From assembly GCA_026874595.1 (NCBI GenBank), contig CM049321.1, positions 2,290,479 through 2,354,478 of the forward strand: 64,000 nucleotides of DNA, in the 5' to 3' direction. Made by a program: the position numbers and the translations under genes. This DNA is from Sipunculus nudus. Taxonomy: Eukaryota; Annelida; Sipuncula; Golfingiida; Sipunculidae. The first letter of the stretch is position 1; every line of letters begins with the position of its first letter. The notes beneath the pieces were generated by a model. That model did not search any database. It was not told the DNA's origin and worked only from the letters and a program-made list of their open reading frames with translations. Shown here piece after piece: positions 24,440 through 37,604 of this stretch.

Positions 24440-26870
24440 TGAATCCGAAACTGTCGAGACAGCTAGACATTATGATACGGGTGTCAGATGGGTTGAAATC
24501 ATTTCTGCGAGCAAGATGAAAAATGTGGTATATCTAAGTATGACTAACTTAAAGTCAGAGCGTACACCGGATAATTGACCTAAAAAGGTGTCTTAATGAA
24601 ATTTCATTTGCCGGAAAGGTTACTCGTAACAACGTAATGGTAGTTTTTAGAGGCTGCACCGAGAAAGCAGGATCGTATATCATTGCATTTATTCTATGCC
24701 CTCAGGATCTCGGAGTAAAAGAGTAGTTCTTCATTTTAGCTACGAAGGTCGCAGGGTGTGCAATATTTTTTTCCCAAATTTAAACAATTCTTCACTTGGT
24801 AGAATGTTGCAGAGGGTCAAGGTTACACTGACGCATGTATGTCTTGGCATCATATGTTCAAGTTTGATATTCTAAACCCCAGGCCTTTGTAACGTTTTTC
24901 TGTATACAAAAAGGAACAAAAAGGTTTCATAAATAAAATGACGGAGACATCTTGGTTATATGAATGTAACATGACGCAAACTATCTTATCAATGTTGAAA
25001 TGGTGTGCCTTTGGTTTTGTAACAGGCATCAACCTTAGACTGTGGCTAAGCAATACATCGATAACTTGCTTAAATGAAAAGTCCCCTAATTCAGCACTGC
25101 TGCGTCATATTTTGCTTTATATTTACCGATTGAATACCCATCTAGCAAATACTAAGTTCCACAAGCAGTTTCAAGCTTGCAAAATTATTGAAAGATTAAT
25201 TATTTGATGGATACTCCCTTAAATAATATGTGGTTGTAAGTGTGAATTCAAGAATAATGTGACGTCTTGCAATTTACAGTCAACAAACACGTTTTACAGA
25301 AGACGATATTGGTGAAAACGTTTAATTTAGTTTACCATACCATCTACGGATGTTGTTGGAACTAATTAACTTTTTAACTGCCACATCTAAAGGTGTGACC
25401 AATCCAGCTGCATTTCTGGTAAACCAATAGTCCGTAGCGACGAAAAACAATATCCATAACTGCCCTATATATTTCTGAAACAATCTGTGAGCAGCTGTAT
25501 ATAGATAAACAAACTCTCCCTAACAAGCAATACATTTCTGTTTGTACTGTCAGTCTTATCCGTCTTTACTGTTTGCTTTTCGGGTCTTTCGGGCCGTTAC
25601 TTTCTCGGTCCCTTGGAGGCATACAGAGCAAGCAATTCACAGGTCTTATCTCTAGATATAATAAGGGAAGCAGCATTCACACAGGGATATAACAAAATTA
25701 TAAAACATCCAAAAGAATTCCGCAATGTTTAATCCGAGGATTGTTTCTATGCTTCGAACACTGTCAATCCTAGCATGTCACGAGGGGTCTCCCCAATATG
25801 ATATGAGAACGCAGTTGTATTTGTCATAAGGGCAAAGAGTCAGGTGGGGAACTGTCGAGATCGGCTGACGTTATGATAAGGCTGTGGTTGAAATAATCAT
25901 AGCATACGAGAAGGAAATGTGGTACAGCTAAGCTAGTCCAAACTCAAAGCCAGAACCGACGCTGAGCAATGGACCTAAATATTGTTGTAATGAAATTTCA
26001 TTTGCCTTCAAGCTTTCAAGTAACCAAATAATGGTAAGTTTTAGAGACAACGCAGAGAAAGCAAGATTGGGTGTCATTACATTAATTATATACCATCAGG
26101 AACTCGGGTGGGACAAATGTAATTGGATTTACTCTATCACCGTTCAGGTGCAAAAGACGCATAGTTTGCAATAATTTATCTCAAAATCTAAAAAATTCTT
26201 CCCTTGGTAGAATGTTGCTCGGGGTTAAGATCGCAAGGAAGCATGCATCTCTTGGTATCACATGTTCTAGTTTTATATAATCAACCTCTGGCCTCTGTAA
26301 CGGTTTAATCTTTACAAAAAAACTTTAAGGTTTCATTAACTGTATGAGACATATTGGTATAATATGTAACAGAATGAAAACTCTCTGTTCAATGTTGAAA
26401 TTATGTGCTTTTGATTTGTCGATAAAAATCAAGTTTAACCTTTTTAACTGAAACATTCGACGCTGTCATTCGATCTTGCTGCATATTTGAAGGATCAAGT
26501 ATCCCTGATGACTAAAAACAATATTCATAAATGCATTATATATTTATCAATAAAATAATCTGTAACCAGCTGTATATGTGAAAACAATCTCTACCTCGTG
26601 GGCAATACACTCTTTCTTGATTTTAATCAATCTGAAAAAGGGAAACTGCACCCTGATGGTAAATAAACTTTTACAAATTGTCCATGAACAATGCGGGCTA
26701 AACATTTACACTGGTCTCGGGTGGTTAACGATTAATTATTGAAAAAGTTGGACCTTAGAACCTGTTTTAACTGACAATGTCAGTCTTATCCGACTTTGCA
26801 GTTGCCTTCTTGATCATTCGGGCCTTTACCTTCTCGGTCCCCTGGAGGCATACAGCCTATGCAGCAATAA
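24440..26870 (+). repeat. Diverged tandem duplication, period ~1.2-1.4 kb
   Basis: 24440-25640 aligns with 25840-26870. Shared landmarks, first and second copy: AACTGTCGAGA (24449; 25849), TTAATGAAATTTCATTTGCC against GTAATGAAATTTCATTTGCC, TTGGTAGAATGTTGC (24799; 26202), GTCAGTCTTATCCG (25550; 26779) and CTCGGTCCC(T/C)TGGAGGCATACAG (25604; 26830). Divergence is substantial, so the duplication is old. No conserved frame stands out. Confidence 0.75.
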
Positions 26871-27683
26871 TATGCGCTAGAATCTTCATTCTACAATTCG
26901 TTGTCTCCGATAACTATTACTAGGCGGACAGGGCGCACTGTTGTGGTAGGCTGTAATGTCAATAAAAAAGAGCAAACCTTTTGAGTGTCAAGGCAATGGC
27001 AGATGGTTAAAATAAAGTTTGAACATAATTTATAGGAAGGAGCGAGAACAGAGTTACATTTATTGTTTGCGTAATTCACATACATTTTGAGATATCGAAC
27101 TAATACCTGCATGTGACATTTATGGATAAAATAAAGGTAGTGTAACTTATTTTACCCAGAACCATTCCACACATTAACGACGACTATCTAATGGGCCTGG
27201 AGTTTTTTTCTGGGCAGAAATAACGGATTTACATATCTTTCCGTTTTCTTTTTGGTTTCTTTAAAGTTTCCGCACTGATTCACTGCGGCATAAAACCAAC
27301 AAAGAAACATGATAGATTCTTAGTATCCATTTCGTAATGCTAACTTACTGGCAAGAAAAGCTGCTTTGTCCGATAGAATTTTTGTTTGGTTATAAGTGGC
27401 CATTTCCTCCTTTCGAATTTTTAAAATTCTAGTTGATGCAGCCACACAAAACCTAGGAAAATGTATTATTTGTAGGAGGAATGTTTAAATAAAAGTCATT
27501 ATCAATCAGACAGCCATAAATCAATATGAATTACATGGCATTATTTCACACTTCCCGCAAGATGAGCTTAAAAGCGACTTGTCATCTCTCTAATGCTCTA
27601 AAATTAGAGAATAAATTAAAATGAATTGAAAAGATCAAGCATCGCACCTGTCACGAATAGTATTGTTATCTATTGTTATAGGT

Positions 27684-27835
27684 CATCTCACGTTCATTGT
27701 CTGCCTTGTTTTCCGGGGAGGGCTATAACATTTGACATATATTGATTTTCTTTCATTCCTTACAGTTCGCCCCCTTATATTCTGAGCGGGTCTGGGATAG
27801 GACAATGATCTCTGCAGGTGGGGATATTAACTCCG
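27684..27835 (+). repeat. Motif block P, copy 1
   Basis: Shares TTGTTTTCC-GG--GGCT, ATATATTGATTT and CTCTGCAGGTGG with blocks at 29505, 33750 and 58768. The least complete of the four copies at its 3' end. Confidence 0.5.
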
Positions 27836-27849
27836 ACAATGGATAAAAA

Positions 27850-29490
27850 TGATTAACTCCATGAAAAAGTAAATGCAAACAGCATTATGATCGGTCAGAA
27901 CATATTCTTATGTCCTTTCTTTGCGATCAAACAAACCTAAAATATATCGTGAATGCAAACTGGAAATCCTCAGGCATTAACAGTTATTGTTTAATTGAGC
28001 ATGTCCATGGCGCGTTTATGGTGCTATCTTTGGAATCATGACCATATGATGATACTGATGATCTTGTAAAGCCATCTGCATTAAGGGTCTCTTGTAAATT
28101 AATCATATAATAATCCTCAGATCATATCTGCTTAACCTTTAACCTATTTAGTAAGTAAAAAAAAAGATGAAAGGCATACGTTCTTAACATATTTACGCAT
28201 CTTTAAACATATATAAAAATAATGCAGCCAATAATGATTCTTGCAATTCATTTTAATATTGAATAACATGGACCAGCAAGAGAATTTAATATATTTAATT
28301 AAGTATAAACTTATCTTCTAAAGGAACATGTGAACTCTCCACTGTTATACTGGTATTTAACAATTAGTTTTACAACTATTTATCTAATAATTAGTTATCT
28401 AATAACTAACACTATGTATCATTCCTGTTAATTTGCAGCCCAATATTTTTTAATTCTTTGATATATGATCTGTTTTAGGCCTTGATACGCAACTGGGCTT
28501 CCATCAGCAAGACACATTTAATGAAGATTGATGTCTCAAACTTCCATATGACTAACATGAATCGACAGGGTTCATACTAAAGAAGGCAAAAAGTATCTGT
28601 GAGTTGGTAATCATTGTATCATAAAACCTCTCAGCAATGTTCTTGGTAATGATGGCCACAATCGGAAGCCTTCAAATAGCATGATTAATTTCAACCCTTA
28701 TTTGTGTCCTCCTGTGTCATTATTTTGTATGCTCCCTGTTGATTATTGAGATTAAAAATACAACAAAAGCGCATAAAAGAACTGTGTATTTCCTGTATTC
28801 GTTAGACAGCTGATTGTATGAAACATATGCGCTGACTAAACTTATCAATGGCCATACTAATACTAGTAGATTTAGCAGTTTATCATTAATATTGCACATT
28901 GTAAAGTGTAATGTGCAGTCATGTTTATTCAAAAGCAGTGATAAATGTGTCCGCGAATGATAAATCTAGAATAAAATGACATGTAGTTGTGGGCTTGCTC
29001 CGTGGTAATTACGAAACATCAAATCAGGCTTTCCCCTGAGGACCGAAATGTCAAAATAAAAATATGAAAGGAAATGTTCCGACGAAAAACGTTTGTATCG
29101 TATAACTAAATCCCCCTCTATGCATTTTACCAGAATCCAGGCTCACCTAAAACATATTCAAAATGATGCAAAAGTATACTTTTATAGGTATTATATGACG
29201 GAAGCCAGTCTATGACAAACGACAAAGTGTTGTTAACTTCTATATAATGTGAAGATGTATAATCTCAGGAACACATAGGGTCATAAATATATTCTTACAT
29301 ATTTTCGTAAATACTATCTGTAATATATTACCTAAGTCTATGGGGCACATATCGGTATCATATAGCATTTTGCAGGAGACATCAACTAACAAGGTGTGCA
29401 AAGACGACAATAGAAATTAAAATCAAAAATTTTTGTCACAAATAAACTTTCTTAATTCTGTAATTTTTTGGTACGGATTGAAATGTACCA
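27850..29490. other. Non-coding stretch
   Basis: No gene or repeat boundary supported. A 70-codon minus frame (28720-28932) looks hydrophobic but has no recognisable features. Confidence 0.3.
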
Positions 29491-29504
29491 AATATTCACT
29501 GTAG

Positions 29505-29672
29505 CGGTAGTCTTTCCGGGAAAACTATATAATGTGATATATATTGATTTCCGTTTCCACTTAAGCATCTATGATTCATCATTCTCAGTTTGTCTGGATT
29601 CAGTAAGTGACACTCTGCAGGTGGTGTGATCACCGAGGAGTAAACTCGATGTCATGCGTGATATAACATGAC
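29505..29672 (+). repeat. Motif block P, copy 2
   Basis: Contains TCTGGATTCAGTAAGTGACA, CTGCAGGTGGTGTGATCACC and TAAACTCGATGTCA, nearly the same as in copy 3 (33750-33940). Spacing of the words is conserved, so it is a paralogous copy. Confidence 0.65.
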
Positions 29673-29679
29673 AGACAAA

Positions 29680-30825
29680 AGTATCCTTTTCCATGGAGGG
29701 CTAATAAAAAATCAAAGAGTTGGAGAGAGCTAACCAATCTTATTGTGAATGAGACTGGCAAAACAGATAGCCGTATAGAAAGACATCAAGTGATTTATAA
29801 AGAATATTTATACTAGCTTCTAAGAATGTAAATAGATGTAAAACTGCTTAGGATATTGCAATAACGCACTCACTAATAGCATATATACCAGCGACAAACA
29901 ATTTCCATAAATTGAAATATCCGACTGATGTTCTTACTTTTAAGATGAATCCTAATCGCTTATACATGCATGTATAAAATAAAGAACATTAACAGATGAA
30001 AATGAAAAACGCATTTGTTTGGTATTTCTTGTAGAATCCACCCTAAGTAAATGTATATCAACTGACAAAACTCGTTTATTGGGTATTTGCAAAAGATGAT
30101 ATTCGCACATCTACTTTCGAAAATATAAAACCTTTCAGAGGCCGTCTAGACTTGTGCCCCCACTGGATTAATTAAATTTCCATAGGATAAACCATATAAG
30201 GACTTGCCCATCTTATTTTAACGGACTAAAGAGGAGGCTTAAGTTATATTTAACACGCTGTTTGCATTTGACGCACAGTGCGACCCAGAGGACATTTTGT
30301 TCGAAGTCTAGACTGTTAACAAATTGGACCTTGAAAAGTTAACTACACCTTTCCCGTTTTGCTCAGGACAAAAACGTTCCATTCAGAATAAAAATCAGTA
30401 TACGTTTCTAACACTACTATCAGGAAGAACTCTGCATTACAGTACTGTTACGAATGATCCAGTAGTCTTATCATTTTCCCCATACGTTAAAACAATTATC
30501 CCATGGTCTTTTACATTTTTGAATTGATATAAGATGGGGTTACGGGCATAGTTGTGCTTTCTTCTGCATCCATGGTGACAAATCTCCCTAGTCCGCTCTT
30601 ATTATGTATTTGTGACTCCAAATGTTTACACAATGCACGTGCATAAGACGTACGTGAAAAACCTCTCTGAATTAAAACAGAAAGGCTAATATGACATGCC
30701 AATTAAATGGATTCCCATTTGAACATATTGGTGAATTAAAGAGTAATATATAATTAAATACAATCAGTAAGGGGACTTAAAACAGATGTGATCACGGTAG
30801 TGCTAAGTGATATAAAAGCTTTTAC
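29680..30825. other. Non-coding stretch
   Basis: No supported features; frames at 30324-30527 (plus) and 30511-30702 (minus) overlap each other and have no motif. Confidence 0.3.
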
Positions 30826-31854
30826 CTTCATAAAAGTGTCACAGTATAGTATTAAGATGTAGAATCCACCTCTCTCATTCAAGTTTAATATTGGTTTTAT
30901 TAAATATTTCTCTATATCTCTCAGTCATGCATCTTTTCCTCGCATTTCAAAACATATATATTTGTTACTGCTTCACCAAGCATATTATTCTCAATTTTAT
31001 AGACTGTTTTATTGACAGTGCAAACGCAATACGCAAGTATACAACTTTGATATGTTTCTGTGTAAAACAACAGTCAGCTGCCGTTTTCTCAATGTGATCT
31101 ATTAAATTTCAAGTCAATAACTCCAATTTCAAATATTGAAAAGTACAATTTAGGACAGTCGGTATGATCCTTATGCTGAGAATCAGCTCATTGTCACATC
31201 ATCTGTCACAGGGCAGGGTAGTGACAGATGAGACAATTAGAAAGGCTCACATACCACTACAAGTCAACGAAATAGGATTTTTTTCTGTACAAATGAAAAT
31301 TGTAATAGAACTCAGAATGTCACCCATCGAGATAAGGGACACTCTCATTCGTGTTTTATTTAAAGTTAGTTTCATGGAAAACATGCAGCAATTTCATGGG
31401 GTTATGATTTTGACATTCTAATCATGATGGATAAGCGCAAGACCATTTCTTGTCTGTACCTATTTCAATTTTATTATAACGACTGAATAAAAATAAAGAA
31501 TGGTCAACACAGAACCTCTAATGTGAATACTAGCTTTGTTCTGTGTAAACCCAACTGTTTTATTGAGGGCATTAAGACATAAAATTAACTGGTTATTGTG
31601 GGAGCCCCATGCGTAAATGTTGTAATCAATGAACATTCATAGAAATAAGTAATTTATTTGCATCAACTTTTGGTATGGTATCCGCATTTAGAGGTGAACA
31701 AAATTCGATATAGTTAATGAGATATCCAATGAAGACGAAAAATTATTTGCTGCGGGGTTAAACTTTTATTATTATTGTGGAAAAATTTTGTGTTATCAAT
31801 GCCGAATTTGCCTAGTCAGTATTTGCGATAATCGATATCTCATCCACAAATTTG

Positions 31855-31935
31855 TCTGGACTGTCGAGGGGCAAAACGGCTCTGTTTAATGGCGACCCGA
31901 GTTCAAATTTCGACGTGGCTATTAGAGGGATTGTA
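31855..31935 (+). repeat. tRNA-like fragment
   Basis: B-box-like GAGTTCAAATTTC near 31899 within CGACCCGAGTTCAAATTTCG; no good A-box. Probably a SINE head inserted in block X, since block X copy 2 lacks it. Confidence 0.25.
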
Positions 31936-32364
31936 TTGGCTCTTCCAGATCGGGGTTTTCTTGTTCCTCTACCTTAACACTTCTAGGAATTCATTGTTTG
32001 GAGTCAATGAAAGGTCCTTGAATGAGTTACTGTAAATATGTATTTGATGCTGTAAAATAACAAAAGAGAAAACACTTAGACTCTCCCCTAAGGCAAGAAG
32101 ACCTGGATTTTTTTTCTCATTAAAAATAAACTGGTGAGTGCTTTCAACTTTCTGAAATATTTCTTGTGCACAAATCAGAACGACGCTACTGGTTCATAGA
32201 GAGGGACCTTTGAATCAATCCTGGAATTCCCAGGCAATTTAAGAAATTCAAATCCAGCAATATGTTCCCAAAATGTTTAAAAGACCTGAAGTGTCACTGT
32301 TTCCAGTAGGCAAGTTAATTCTTATTTAACAGGTAAGAGTTTGCACAGATACCCATACGGACTA

Positions 32365-32495
32365 TGAATTATAGTTAAGCGTTCATCGCTGTTAGCAAGA
32401 AACTTTGGAGCTGAAGTTCCCCGGTTCGAATCCGCCGTTGCCACTGTGGCACAATGGTAAGATCTCGTTAATAAAACCTCAGAGATTCAAAGGCT
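32365..32495 (+). repeat. tRNA-derived SINE head, possibly dimeric
   Basis: TAGTTAAGCG near 32372 and a perfect B-box GGTTCGAATCC (32423-32433) give a tRNA-like unit. TGGCACAATGG (32447-32457) followed by AGATTCAAAGG (about 32483) resembles a second, poorer A/B pair. Acceptor-stem pairing of a real tRNA is not apparent, so I call it a SINE relic. Confidence 0.4.
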
Positions 32496-33749
32496 AAATA
32501 ATAAACATTTCATTTTTATTATATGGATACCTTTCCTTATTCAATAGATAGTGCCACCAACAAGTCAAGGACCTATCCTGAAAAAAACCAAACTGCCTTT
32601 TTACTCATTTACTTCGGCTGCATACAAAGCACAACAGGAGATTTTAAATAACCCCAGCCGGATGACCTTCTGAATTACAGAATTACAATAATGTTCTTCA
32701 AGAATCTACGTTTACATCTGTTGCTATGAATCTTTATTCTGTTTTCCTGTTGACCTCTCCCAGCCTCGCTTTGGTTGCCTCATTACATTATAATGAGTTT
32801 CCCAAAGTACTGTTAAAATGTATTCATTTAATTAGATATTTTCAATTGCCTCTGTCGAACAATCAAACAGACGAAAATTGAATTTACCCATGGCCACTTT
32901 CAATAAATGTTCCCTTTTGTTTTAAAAATAGTCTCTTAGTGGTTCAAGGTACTATAAAAATATTTTATATTTTCAGACAATGACCTGTATCATTTATATT
33001 TATTTTTATTATATCCATAAATATGTATACATTTATATGTATCCATAAATATTAAAATATACATCATTTTTGGCATCTTATCATTTTAAGTTTGTAAAAG
33101 ATACACTGAGCAGCAATAATTCACGTTCGCAAATATTTATATTTGCTTTACTGCAAGGACTACTCACGTGTTGTAATAGATAAAACCAGGCCTGACCTCC
33201 AGTCTTGTTGGAGCCTTCAAGAACATGGCCTTCAAGAGAGTGTCATTAAGATACACTAGCTGTCTATAGGAAACGTCTAGAAGAGACGGTTGGTAAGAGA
33301 GAAACTGTGTTCTCTGTTAGTGTAGAACTATGTGGTAGATGACGAGGGAGAAGGACACATCTCGGTCGATTGCTTGAAGCATTATTCAGAACAATATTAT
33401 ATATGCCACTGCTTGTTATGAAAACTTTATATATGGAAACTAACCTTATGTATTTTGTGGTTCTTTTCTCGTTTTAGAAATTGCACAGAGATATAGATTT
33501 CCGACTGTCTCTTTTTTTTACTTCAAGCATATAATCTGTCAAGTAGCTCAGGAATTGTACAAATCAGAAGCACCCATGAACAGTAACAATACTTTTTTGT
33601 TGTAAATTGCAATGGTGTTATCTAGATAAATGTGGTTGTATGGTCATAAAAACTTTCAACATATGGTTAACTGTTAAGCCAAAGCTTCATGAGGCACAGG
33701 TCACCGTAGGCAATATTTGAACTAGAATTGGTACTGGCTAAAATTGCAA

Positions 33750-33940
33750 CTCACCTTAATTGTCTGTTTGGTTTCCCCGGATGGCTGTATGATGTAGCAT
33801 ATGTTGATTTCAGTTTCCGCTTCACTTTTCGTGACCCTTCATTCTGAGTCCAACTGAATTCAGAAAGTGATGTCTGCAGGTGGTGTGATCGACGAGGAAT
33901 AAACTCGATGTCAGGCTTGATGAGACATAACACAGCAACG
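33750..33940 (+). repeat. Motif block P, copy 3
   Basis: Shares GTCTGTTTGGTTT-CC---GGATGGCT with copy 4 (58768) and TTCAG-AAGTGA---CTGCAGGTGGTGTGATC with copy 2. It lies between block X copy 1 and paralogous block A. Confidence 0.65.
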
Positions 33941-34558
33941 GGCAAAATGGGCTCCTCTGTAAAATAACAAATAAATACTGACAACAAATTTGAATGAATA
34001 TGAAAGAGAGTGCCTGATATCTATAAATGTGGCATTCGCTTTTCTTGTTCCCTCCTTGTTACAATTTAAACTTACGAACCGGTATTGCACAGCTTCAGTT
34101 TGAGGGATAACTCCATGGTCTATTGAATAATGCTTTAAATAATGTGTTATCATTTATGTCTTCTATGCTTTAGGTTTTTACATGCACCGAACAGGTATTA
34201 TGTGCCTTTTTATCAAAAAGTCTAAAAGTGCCGATGCAAAGGAGCACATACTGTTTATTGTGTTTATGTACATGTGTTTATTACCTGTGGTCCAATCAAA
34301 ATGGGTTCCCTTGTAACAGCAAGGATACCTAGAGACAAATCGGACATACCAGAGGTTTGCAAATTTTAAAAGGTGATTTTTGCCTCACATATTTTCATCA
34401 CATTTTCAATGTTACACGATAAATCACTTCTGGTAGTAGAGTGTCTTTGTTTGTCATCGTGATTACGATAAGCCGTGTTTACTACCAGCGTAAAGATAAA
34501 CAAGTCCATCCACCAGTCACAAGCGATCTTCTCTTTGTAGGAAATTACTATAAATCTT

Positions 34559-34697
34559 GGTATATATATATATACTCAGAGTCGGTCTAAAATCAAATAT
34601 AAATCGCAGGTAAACAATATACATAATATATATGTATGTGTATCTGTGGGTGTGTTGGTATAAATATATATATATATATTTATAGTTAAACAACTAT

Positions 34698-34739
<42 letters not shown>
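34559..34739. repeat. Three closely spaced (AT)n tracts
   Basis: AT runs at 34559-34574, about 34663-34681 and 34704-34739, separated by unique AT-rich sequence. Confidence 0.9.
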
Positions 34740-34742
<3 letters not shown>

Positions 34743-34749
34743 CCGCTCA

Positions 34750-35435
34750 CTTTATGAGGAAACCTTGTAACTAAAAAACGCGTTTTGATTAGTACCAAGA
34801 AACTTTAGCAATAAGGTTTCAAGGGCTCAACCTTCCTTCATATAGATCCTTTGTTATTAAATGCTCTTCACCATCGATTTAACTCTGATACTGAGTATTC
34901 CCAAATTATCCACTCCATGACATTTCATCTCTTAGAAGACTAAAGTTGTCTGAGCAGGTAACAGCAAACAAGCTTATCAAGACTTGGTCTAATGTGTCGA
35001 TTCAATAGACATGGTGACGCCAATAATCAGGGTCCTTGCAAAAAGTGAAGTATTGGATAAAGAAATGCAAGTTTTCTTCTTCATTGCAAGCAAAACAAGA
35101 TGTGGATATGTAGAATCCCACCTCCGTACAATGTATTTTGTAGAATTAATTAAGCTTGAATCAAGCTGCTTGATATTTCGTTGCCTGTGAGAAAGTAATT
35201 AAGTCGACATGGCAATAGACGTGTTAATTATTAAGATAGGTGAATTCCAAGACAAATACACGCATTGAAATCTTCGATATATACATTTAAACCTTGCTTA
35301 ACCACCAACTTTGTGTAGCGTTCACCTCCAAATAACGACCACTTTTCACGGTCCAATTTTTTTATATCAGACCCGCTCACCCGAGGACATAAAATCCGAT
35401 TACCTTTTAAAGGTATCATTGTTAGTCAGGAGTTT

Positions 35436-35474
<39 letters not shown>

Positions 35475-35492
35475 TAACATACCCAACAATAG
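34750..35492 (+). repeat. Paralogous block A, left part
   Basis: Aligns with block B (41150-41705) and block C (59340-59720): TCGATTCAATAGACATGGTGACGCCAATA (A, about 34997) matches TCGCTTCAATGGTCATGGTGACACCAATT (B, about 41409) and TCGCTTCCATGGGTACAGTGACACCAATT (C, about 59361). Then AACGACCA(C/T)TTTTC (35333; 41609; 59579), then an (AT)n tract in each. Ends AACATACCCAA, also in C, where a hairpin-type repeat interrupts it. Confidence 0.75.
35438..35470. repeat. (AT)n microsatellite in block A
   Basis: 33 bp of AT; occupies the same place as the AT tracts at 41639-41701 (B) and 59640-59702 (C). Confidence 0.93.
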
Positions 35493-36700
35493 TACTTTTA
35501 GCTCAGCTGACTGTAAGTCATCTGAGCTATAGCATTCAATCGTTGACCGCTGTCCGTCCGGTTGTCGGTCGTCCGGCCGTAAGCAGGGCGCAAATCGTCA
35601 TGATTCTTTGCATGCATATTGCTCATAAAGTGTTTCATCAATTTCCCCAGACTATTGGCGCCATCTGAATTTTTTTTCCTTTTTAGGTCTATTTTTTGAG
35701 AACTTCAAATGAAGCGGTCTGGCTGTTAATAGGACACAAACGTTAAAATTGGACTTTGAAACATTCCTAGGAAAATGTCCTCGCAAACCTGAAATTAGGT
35801 CATGGTGACATATATTTTGCAAATAACAGGCAGAAAAAATGATTTTAAACACCTTTGAATCAGATGGGGTAAAAATTTATTCATTTAGCCTACAATCTTG
35901 TATCATGATTTTCAAGGAGGTCCATTCAAAATTTTTTTAAAACTGAAATTAGGTCATCCTCTTAGCTATGGGACTCGTAAGAATCCCCAGAATAATGAAA
36001 AAAATTGATACATAAACTGCAGTATCTGAATAACTAATTTTTTTATTGTTATGGCAGTTTCCATGCACATTGATAATGGAGTGTGTCATCAGTCCCTACA
36101 GATTGCTGGCACACGTGTATTTTTCTTTTTTTACGCATTGTTTTCTCTATTTTGAAACCTTCATATGAATTTGTCTTTTGTTAATAGGGTACAAGCCGTA
36201 ACAGTTAGACCAAAACATTTATTACTTCACGTCCAGGATGGTCCTAGAGAAATATTTATGGAAACTTGAAATTAGGTCATTAATATATTTTGCGATTTAG
36301 GTGAGAAAAAATGATTTTTAAGCACTCAGTGAGACCCAGGGGCACATTTGGCTAAGAATGTTCATAAATTGCTTTCAGAGAGGTCTATAAAAAAATGTTT
36401 TTTGGAAACCCGAAAAATCTCAGAATAACATATTTTCTGCAAGCTGTGTGAAAGAACACGATTTTAACACTGTGAAGCAGTTGGGCATAAATGGTAGCAG
36501 CTTGATTTAGTATAAGGTTACCGTAACCTCTTCCTAAAGTCTATTGGCAATATGAATGATTTTGAGCACTCTGGGAGTCATTTTCTGATTGTTCAAAGCT
36601 TCTTGAATTAAGCAGTGCGTCATGACCCATGGGTTCCTTTTCGTTCTAGTTGTAGAACCGGCCCATGGGCCACTTTTGGTAATAGTTGTAAAACCAATCC
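35493..36700 (+). mobile_element. Hairpin-type dispersed repeat inserted in block A
   Basis: The hairpin arms AGCTCAGCTGACT/AGTCATCTGAGCT with loop GTA are at 35500-35528, then a CCGTCCGG...CGTCCGGCCG tract, then subrepeats shared with 3960-4760 (GATTCTTTGCATGCATATTG, GTGTTTCATCA, GAAATTAGGTCAT at several places). The 3' end has GACCCATGGGTT (36624-36635). Blocks B and C lack this sequence: their homology with A stops near 35492 and resumes near 36700. That bounds an insertion of ~1.2 kb. No coding capacity. Confidence 0.7.
36626..36697 (+). repeat. 36-bp tandem duplication at the element's 3' end
   Basis: CCCATGGG starts at 36626 and again at 36662; each is followed by a variant of TTTTcgtTCTAGTTGTAGAACC. 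The second copy makes a perfect GGCCCATGGGCC palindrome (36660-36671). Confidence 0.65.
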
Positions 36701-37600
36701 ATGTTTTTATTTTTGCATTTAATTTTAATGTAATCATTTGTAAAAGTTCTAGAACAATATCAAACTCTTTAAATCTTCAAATTAATATTATTATTTCCAT
36801 TATATTTTATAACTTCCAAGGGCACTGGTCCGAATGTTACTCTAATAAAAAGGAGACTGCACACATCAGGATATGTTGTTTTTAATCAACCATCGGATTG
36901 ATAATACTATATATTTTGACCCTTATGACCCATGTTATCATGTTCCATTTAAAAAAAAAAATATTTTAAAGATATTTTAATAATGGTAACTAATCAATTG
37001 TTCTAATAAATATGAAACTTCGACAAGGAAAAGTTATTTGTTTATCGTAGTAGAAATTATTCAGACGTCATGACCCAGTCTACCATCATTCAGTTTCCAT
37101 TCCCGTTTTGCACGAAAATCGATAGAGCTTTTAATGCGATATTGAAAATGGTATGTGAATTAGCAGTAAAAAGTTTCTTGGGGATGAATTAGATGTTTTT
37201 GACCAATTCAGCAACATTTTTGGCATATAACTTTCGCAACCGACCCGTAAATAAATTGTGTTAAAACAGAATTTAGTTAAAATGGATTTTTCATTGCTCA
37301 TCATTTTTACACGTTATTCTTTTTTCCGATACAGTGAGTTTATACCGTGAATGGATAATATGAAGTATTTCATAAATGTAAGTAACTGTGCTTTCACACG
37401 TATCTGTACGATGCAATATAACAGAGCTAAAATAAATTTAGTATATAGAGTGCTATGAAGATACCTATAAATGGAATCTGAATAGCTAAATAACACACGC
37501 ATCATTTCACCAAAAAGGGTTACTCATTTCTTTTTATTTCTTGTTTGAGAGCTTACCCGCAAAAATGATCGATTTCAGGATTGAAATAGTCTTATGATGG
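36700..37600 (+). repeat. Paralogous block A, right part
   Basis: Resumes homology with B: ATAACTTCCAAGGGCACTGGTCCGAATGTTACT (about 36809) against ATTACTTCCCAGGGTACTGTTCTAAATGTCACT (about 41818). AGACGTCATGACCCAG (37065) matches AGACGTCATCACCCAG (42185), and GAGAGCTATGAAGA-like words occur at 37448 and 42573. Block C lacks most of this stretch. Confidence 0.7.
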
Positions 37601-37604
37601 CAAA

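Larger units (their letters stand above)
30830..33200 (+). repeat. Paralogous block X, copy 1
   Basis: Aligns in patches with 39020-40760. Landmarks, copy 1 and copy 2: AAGATGTAGAAT (30854; 39067), TTTTATAGACTGTTTT against TTTTATAGACTATTTT, GGGTAGTGACAG (31217; 39376), TAAGAAAGGCTC-like (31240; 39398), TGACATTCTAATCA-GATGGATAA (31412; 39588), TTATAACGACTGAA (31475; 39651), and CTTTGGTTGCCTCATTA against CTTTGGTTACCTTATTT. Old, non-coding. Confidence 0.7.

Noticed and set aside
32365-32440. Functional tRNA gene
   Set aside because: The B-box is perfect, but no matching 5' acceptor strand or clear anticodon arm is found.
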